Below are positions 46,801 to 49,175 of a stretch of DNA of 49,175 bases, piece after piece. The notes below the pieces were generated by a model. It did not search any database, was not told where the DNA came from, and worked only from the letters and a program-made list of their open reading frames with translations. Positions within the stretch are counted from its first letter, which is position 1, and each line of letters begins with the position of its first letter. This DNA is from an uncultured Bacteroides sp. (lineage in GTDB: Bacteria > Bacteroidota > Bacteroidia > Bacteroidales > Bacteroidaceae): NCBI GenBank assembly GCA_947074275.1, contig CAMTPA010000015.1:1-49175 (forward strand). The letters run 5' to 3'. The position numbers were made by a program, and so were the translations under genes.

Positions 46801-47251
46801 CTATATAATAACACTTCTTTTCGTAATCGGATAAGTCTCCTTTAAACCAATCAAAATAAAGACCGATAGACTCGGTTGTTACCTCTTCTTCTTTACCATC
46901 TATTACATAGCTTATTTTTTTCACTGCAAAAGTGGGTCGCGTATTGGCACACATTTCTGTACCGCCGTAAAAAAGAAAAGCTTGGCCGTCTACCTCGATA
47001 CCCAATGTTCCCGTTAAGATGTATTCCGTGAAAATATCACAATTCCCTTGCGTTGTATAATAAAGCTTATTTTTCAAATAATCCTTGTTATCACTATAAT
47101 AACTATCTTCTATAGGATTATGATAAAGTGGATTGGTATCATCTTCGTATTTAGCATAATCGCTTGCAGATATATGTTTAGGACTAAACACACTGAATAT
47201 CACATAATATTCACGTCCTGCCGCGATAGGTACAGCGTTTGTTCCTATCAT
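43865..47251 (-). CDS. C-terminal part of a giant T9SS-exported surface protein (downstream of an in-frame stop)
   Basis: 1128 residues from the first ATG after the interrupting TAA. There is no signal peptide, and it opens in mid-domain (GTNAVPIAAGREYYVIFSVF). The sequence is beta-rich and extracellular in character. The end is a type A sorting domain: TIWVTSDKNDLIEEIVVYDTAGRV, ERGVYIVYVRT, and a lysine-rich terminus (GKVMVKN). It is in the same frame as the gene at 47258, separated only by TAA-ACG-CAA, so the two are best read as one interrupted gene. As a stand-alone protein it would lack the export signal its sorting tail needs. Function unknown; large adhesin-like or matrix proteins of this kind occur in Prevotella-like genomes. 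Confidence 0.75.
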   Translation of the reverse strand: MIGTNAVPIAAGREYYVIFSVFSPKHISASDYAKYEDDTNPLYHNPIEDSYYSDNKDYLKNKLYYTTQGNCDIFTEYILTGTLGIEVDGQAFLFYGGTEMCANTRPTFAVKKISYVIDGKEEEVTTESIGLYFDWFKGDLSDYEKKCYYIADLSSESYVKEATEGTGLNYISIKDALEKFRSMYYTAGKVSDYPSDAANGYLPAMRKLLIDLTTDHPGTGFDDDNTLMLYKTSYNPLIKNVMGYINDILAIPIAKTINASMIVGGNRPLSSVICLDAQAIAITSSDLAPAMALGETNVNYGIPIVPVRVGLSQIKELSSNNLNDTDRYSIPYLKIPIRYAEFSHKDFKEISDVIESSERYRQIILADTDDPIAAKEGHLGDVVGVIQLINVHKTDPDAVISSNTGDYIAIYFYKDDSGKLPVNFREGYSYTLKFFISEYSEVAGVANTCEGSVFIPMKVVPEYQIWTPQEISTGVFSRNWNNDANWKRAEAIDFYCSSSYMANDDNYDGTLLNERKSFTPIFNTKIILTEAGLKAPKLVSLNTSATTHALDMTTSESEIGMATDNIEFDMAITNKVPETAVEPFYYPCTSFYANRCEQIYFGAGATLMNPHKLVYNVARVDFSINTKRWYLLGSPLKGVVAGDMYTLSVTGGQETNAFEDIVYSNVYNDRFQQAVYQRGWDKVQATVYDFNGATTDPVLQTQRNVAVKAAWSSVYNDVAVPYIPGVGFSIKSVPADDTQLNTTFRLPKNDTHFDYYTDEDASDVGDRTNVSAIRGSELGKLASDNLKNGGECDALLSFKDASTGGNNLGNNDKTNKLYLLANPFMTYLDMKKFFNVNTDFKSAYWLMTGDKQLGVIMDGSVSASDADADTSIAPMQGFFVQLADGASVNPKVVYQADMMTDYNAAGNTLLTRSFNGDAIKQLYITATRNGVSGTASLCMIEDEWNENETFDLPTLLDGNWEECPMVYTIANNQAMQIQTIKGVSTIPLGIYSNSEEAVVMRFENAELFDGLALCDTYTNTIVPIESDKDMELPGNTNGRYLLIFSTGVEDDLKESITISSIERGTIWVTSDKNDLIEEIVVYDTAGRVCEHLVGINSCSQIISIERGVYIVYVRTAQVVQNGKVMVKN

Positions 47252-47257
47252 TTGCGT

Positions 47258-49128
47258 TTAAGCAAGCAGCGTCTTATTTCCAGTATTCGATGAATCTACT
47301 TTACGAAATATTTTTTCTGAGGTATTAGACAATGCTATATCAAATTTTTGAAAATAATCATCAATTGTCAACACATCTACCAAGGTCAAATCAGGCTCTT
47401 GGGGGTATGTATTTTCAAAATAATCATCTCCAGCCCCGTGTCTAAGCATAAAATAAGAGAAATCAGATGCTCCTGTAAAATTCGAACTACTCACTGTCTT
47501 CACAAGAGCCGCATTCAAAGCGTCTTCTTGAGTCGGATTAGCAACAATATTGCCATCTGCATCATATCCTCCTAAATATCGATCATAAATTATACGATCG
47601 ACAATACAATAACCAATGGGCTGTGCTACATCTGCAGTATTACCATTAAGGCCTGTAATATCTATCATTTTATCATAATCAATCTCCAATGTCACCACAG
47701 CACTATTACCGCACATTGGCGCAGTAAGCTTAGCCTCTACAGCAGGCTTCATCATATAAATATCAATATCATCAATAGCAAAATCATTACCCTCTGTATG
47801 AAGTTGATTGTTTATAATTCGAAAAAACATTTGGCTATAATCTTTTTTAGGCACCATTACCGAAAAGAAAACTTGATTCCACACATTCCCTCTATCAGCA
47901 CCGATGGTACCATCTTTATGGTTCATCGTTCCCGTAGTATAAGTCTGAAAAATATCCTCTTCACCAGTTATTGCATTAATCCCTACAATCTCAAAGTTTA
48001 GATTTGGTCCCAATTTGTCACTATTGCTTAAATTATGAATCCAAGTCGATACATAAACCTGTGTTCCTGGACAACAAGCATCACTAATATCTAGCTTAGA
48101 TATTACACCTGGAGTTTCAGCCGCATCAATGTAATACATACGTCCTTCTACACCTGTTCGTGCATAAGTTCTATCCGTTTTTCCACCCTGAAACCATTTA
48201 CTACCCAACGCATCTGAATTTTTGAAAAAAGCATATTCACTCCACTCTGGTATCACCTCCTTCGTAGAAAAATTTGAATAAAAGCCATAAGTACTTTCTT
48301 CCCAAGGCAGAGCTTGCCCTTTATAGAAATTATTTGTTGCATCTTTATCAAGAAAATCAAAGTTTTTTCTAACCAATGGTTTATACATTAAATCCAAGTC
48401 TTTCCTGGTTTTACCATCGAGTGCAACATTAAGCGTATTGACTGCCTTGGGACCTATATCATTAACATCTTTATAGGTTATCTCAAAATGAGCAATACAC
48501 AAATTAGAATCATTCATTAAGTACCAATTATGAATTTCATCCGCATTGTAAACAGATGGAACAGCGAGTAGTCTACCATTGTATATATTATTATCCTTAA
48601 TATCGCTATTTTTAGAAATAGTACCAGATTGAGGAGTGTTTGTAACCTTTGTAACACTAGAGCCTACTTCACACTGCCAATAAAAAGCATTGTCGTCTAT
48701 TTTATCTTTTGTATATCCGTATGTTTTCTCATATATATGGTTTCCTGAAACAGTTGTATTCAAATAATAGTTCGATTCATAAGAATCACGTTCACTGGTA
48801 TAGGTATATTTGGGTCCTATTAGCAATTGTTTACCAGTTGGTGCAATTATTTTATAGGTTTCCAATGGATTGTTTTTATTGGAATTCATCACTTTTGATG
48901 CTATTTCCGAAGCATCTCTTATATCGAAAATTTGGCGATAAGATAAAACTGGTTCATACGGATTGCTTTTATCACCAGACTGTTTAATTCTTGATAAATC
49001 AACCGCAATTATTGTACCAACACAATCATAGGTTGCTGTTGCGTATTTGTCAACATTAGTGTGGTATCCCAAGTAACTCTCATTATAAGATTTTTCTTTT
49101 TTCCCATTCACTAAAAAGCCGTTAGGAA
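47258..49128 (-). CDS. Middle part of a giant T9SS-exported surface protein, 5' end cut by the contig edge, ending at an in-frame TAA
   Basis: At least 617 residues. The first possible start is a GTG at 49111, but the frame stays open (PNGFLVNGKKEK) up to the adapter junction at 49128, so the true N-terminus and signal peptide are off the contig. Contains an MAM- or jelly-roll-like segment (about 350-470) with GNDFAIDDIDIYMMKP, typical of extracellular beta-sandwich modules. The C-terminal LLA is followed by TAA and then, in the same frame, the next gene's coding sequence. Substrate or partner cannot be told. Confidence 0.72.
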
Positions 49129-49175
49129 AGATCGGAAGAGCGTCGTGTAGGGAAAGAGTGTTAAGATTAGTGTAG
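49129..49175. other. Illumina TruSeq adapter contamination with sample index
   Basis: From 49129 the sequence is the read-through form of the TruSeq universal adapter (AGATCGGAAGAGCGTCGTG and onward, 33 nt to 49161). Next come TAAGATTA (49162-49169), the reverse complement of TruSeq HT i5 index D506, and GTGTAG (49170-49175), the start of the flow-cell segment. This is library DNA, not genome. Confidence 0.97.

Noticed and set aside
47258..47260. Reading the in-frame TAA as a recoded sense codon
   Set aside because: Other genes here end in TAA at sensible places, and no Bacteroidales lineage known to me reassigns TAA. A mutation or error is simpler.

Overview
The window is AT-rich DNA of the phylum Bacteroidetes, order Bacteroidales. 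A Prevotellaceae- or Bacteroidaceae-like gut or oral anaerobe is the best guess. The evidence is a SusC/SusD pair, a hybrid two-component regulator, type IX secretion (T9SS) type A tails, an absence of Shine-Dalgarno sites, and promoters of the Bacteroidetes type (TTTG, about 19-20 nt, TAnnTTTG). It looks like an assembled contig rather than a finished genome, because its last 47 bases are an Illumina adapter read-through that includes a sample index.

Positions 21-34665 form one leftward-transcribed pectin utilization locus. From its upstream end the order is: GH106 alpha-L-rhamnosidase, SGNH/sialate-O-acetylesterase-type carbohydrate esterase, DUF5703 protein, GH2 beta-galactosidase, exported sugar isomerase-like TIM barrel, SusC, SusD, a pectin methylesterase-pectate lyase fusion, an unknown secreted protein, PL1 pectate lyase, DUF3826 protein, an unknown secreted protein, the hybrid two-component regulator, a second single-domain PL1 lyase and a DUF6298-type beta-helix/TIM-barrel protein. 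The inferred pathway is demethylation and cleavage of homogalacturonan at or near the surface, import through SusCD, and removal of acetyl, rhamnose and galactose decorations (rhamnogalacturonan-type) in the periplasm. No GH28 or GH105 enzyme is present, so the final oligogalacturonide steps must be encoded elsewhere.

Positions 34918-40934 hold two small membrane-protein genes and a compact rightward operon, hydA-hydE-hydG-hydF. It encodes a monomeric ferredoxin-type (group B-like) [FeFe] hydrogenase and the three H-cluster maturases, a self-contained H2-evolution module that fits disposal of reducing power during sugar fermentation.

Positions 41045-49128 read leftward: hisS, ribB, a TlpA-like thioredoxin lipoprotein, and a giant T9SS-exported protein. 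The giant gene is split by one in-frame TAA codon and is cut at its 5' end by the contig edge and adapter.

Points most worth a second look: two oppositely oriented arrays of small palindromes with an exact 22-nt period (27571-27662 and 35325-35394), a separate 22-bp tandem repeat (12018-12080), the in-frame stop in the giant surface protein, a 53-codon membrane-protein gene divergent from the hydrogenase operon, the methylesterase-lyase fusion, and the adapter tail.
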